DNA from: Corynebacterium kroppenstedtii
GTDB taxonomy: Bacteria > Actinomycetota > Actinomycetes > Mycobacteriales > Mycobacteriaceae
NCBI RefSeq assembly: GCF_003243515.1
Contig: NZ_QFRA01000039.1
Span: forward strand, 1 to 15,926
Reading direction: 5' to 3'
DNA: 15,926 nucleotides
A model generated the notes under the pieces. That model saw only the letters and a list, made by a program, of their open reading frames with translations. It was not told the DNA's origin and did not search any database. Positions 14,913-15,926 of the stretch are shown piece by piece (the first letter of the stretch is position 1; each line of letters begins with the position of its first letter). The position numbers and the translations under genes are program-made.

Positions 14913-15842
14913 CTAGTGGGGTGCTTCTGTACCCGCCGGCAACTGTGCCAGCGAGATAAATTCGTCGATGGACAGCGTCTCTCCGCGGCGTTGCGGATCA
15001 ATTCCTGCTTCCCGGAGAGCGTTCTCTGCTGCGGACGCGTTTCCATAGTGCCCTTTCAGGGCAGCGCGTAGGGTCTTTCGACGCTGGGCGAACGCAGCAT
15101 CAATAATCGGCCATAGTTGGGCCCGCGTGGCCGAATCAGTTGGCCACGGCCGGGTGCTGCGGGTGAGTTTGACCAACCCAGAATCGACATTGGGCGCCGG
15201 CCAGAACACATTTTTCCCGATGGCACCCGCACGCTGAACCTGGCCATAAAAACGGGCCTTCACGCTGGGAACACCGTAGACGCGGTTCCCCGGTTCGGCA
15301 GCGAGGCGGTCGGCAACCTCAGCCTGGACCATGACAAGAACGCGCGTGATCGTCGGGAAGATCTCCAGGACGTGCAGAAGAATCGGTACCGCGACGTTGT
15401 AGGGCAGGTTAGCGACGAACGCTATCGGTGGAGTCGTACCCAAATCTTCTGCGACTGAACCGGTAATCGCTAAGGCATCGGAACAGATCACGCTGAGGTT
15501 TTCTGCTCGTGGCGGAGCATACTCCGCGACGGTGTGCGGGAGTTGTTCAGCCAGCGTGGTATCGATCTCCACGGCCGTCACTTTTGAGACAACATCCAGA
15601 AGACCGAGCGTTAATGAACCCAATCCCGGGCCGACTTCGAGAACGTGATCGTCGGGTGACAAGTCGGCAGTGGCGACGATTCGCCGGACTGTATTGGGGT
15701 CGACGACGAAATTTTGTCCGCGCTTTTTAGTTGGAACAACCCCCACTGCCCTCGCGAGGTCTCTTATTTCTTTCGGCCCCAAAAGCTGGACGGCTGAAGA
15801 AACAGGATCTGCGGTACGCGGAGGAGTGGGGGGTTGATTCAC
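14913..15842 (-). CDS. rsmA: 16S rRNA dimethyladenosine transferase RsmA (KsgA)
   Basis: A 309-residue Rossmann-fold methyltransferase that dimethylates the two adjacent adenines in helix 45 of 16S rRNA during 30S maturation. Evidence in order: KKRGQNFVVDPNTVRRIV (39-56), the KsgA N-terminal signature; the SAM-binding motif LEVGPGLGSLT (68-78); the acidic VEID (91-94); the catalytic NLPYN motif (145-149); and FAQRRKTLRAAL (251-262) in the C-terminal helical domain. The GTG start at 15842 lies 9 nt after the rpfB stop and is the natural choice, although the ribosome site is weak; translation may be coupled to rpfB. The ispE-like gene follows after 30 nt. Nothing is unusual in the sequence. Confidence 0.97.
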   Translation of the reverse strand: MNQPPTPPRTADPVSSAVQLLGPKEIRDLARAVGVVPTKKRGQNFVVDPNTVRRIVATADLSPDDHVLEVGPGLGSLTLGLLDVVSKVTAVEIDTTLAEQLPHTVAEYAPPRAENLSVICSDALAITGSVAEDLGTTPPIAFVANLPYNVAVPILLHVLEIFPTITRVLVMVQAEVADRLAAEPGNRVYGVPSVKARFYGQVQRAGAIGKNVFWPAPNVDSGLVKLTRSTRPWPTDSATRAQLWPIIDAAFAQRRKTLRAALKGHYGNASAAENALREAGIDPQRRGETLSIDEFISLAQLPAGTEAPH

Positions 15843-15851
15843 ACCGTTAGG

Positions 15852-15926
15852 TTAGCGGATTCCGAGCTTCGACGTGCAGGCCGGCCATGCTCCCCAACCC
15901 TGGGCAGCCTGAACCTTGTTAGCGAC
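15852..15926 (-). CDS. rpfB: C-terminus of resuscitation-promoting factor (RpfB-type), partial
   Basis: Only the last 24 codons and the TAA stop lie in the window. They read AAQGWGAWPACTSKLG before the final IR, which matches the C-terminal end of the Rpf lysozyme-like domain, including the GWGAWPxC core and its conserved Cys. RpfB is a secreted peptidoglycan-cleaving enzyme that restarts growth of dormant cells. Its place directly upstream of rsmA (9 nt) is the usual actinobacterial arrangement, which supports the call despite the short length. Confidence 0.85.
   Translation of the reverse strand, partial: VANKVQAAQGWGAWPACTSKLGIR

Overview
The window looks like a chromosomal segment of a Corynebacterium-type actinobacterium. 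The evidence is the gene order rpfB - rsmA(ksgA) - ispE-like - ABC-F on the minus strand, an FMN riboswitch in front of a PnuC-family gene (the pnuX arrangement), an MMPL/TetR pair and an actinobacterial two-domain membrane alpha/beta-hydrolase. Species is not assigned. No rRNA, tRNA or CRISPR array was seen.

Layout. Positions 1-2576 (+): the 3' part of an MMPL/RND exporter whose stop codon overlaps the start of a TetR regulator. Positions 2577-3681 (+): a spacer with an inverted repeat, then a well-formed FMN riboswitch and the predicted riboflavin importer gene pnuX. Positions 3743-4912 (-): a 3-hydroxyisobutyryl-CoA hydrolase-like crotonase, convergent with pnuX. Positions about 5080-6590: an IS110-family element with a transposase disrupted by two opposite one-base frameshifts and a structured left end that may hold a bridge RNA. 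Positions 6512-15926 (-): a long run of minus-strand genes. Read in the direction of transcription, these are the rpfB 3' end, rsmA, a diverged ispE homologue, an ABC-F ATPase, a membrane alpha/beta-hydrolase, an ABM-domain protein, L-serine dehydratase, and a PPK2 polyphosphate kinase whose reading frame now runs into the IS right end.

How the genes work together. MMPL and TetR form a translationally coupled export/regulator pair. The riboswitch and pnuX form a flavin-uptake unit controlled by FMN. rpfB-rsmA-ispE-ABC-F is a conserved actinobacterial block joining growth resuscitation, rRNA maturation, isoprenoid synthesis and ribosome-associated ATPase activity. SdaA and PPK2 are metabolic genes.

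The most unusual feature is the ispE-position gene. Its frame is intact and the fold can be followed from end to end, but it has lost the hallmark residues of all three GHMP-kinase motifs and carries an acidic low-complexity insertion. It may be a pseudoenzyme, or a decaying gene replaced by another ispE elsewhere. The second point of interest is the IS110 element, with its possible bridge RNA and circle-junction promoter, and its effect on the ppk2 C-terminus.
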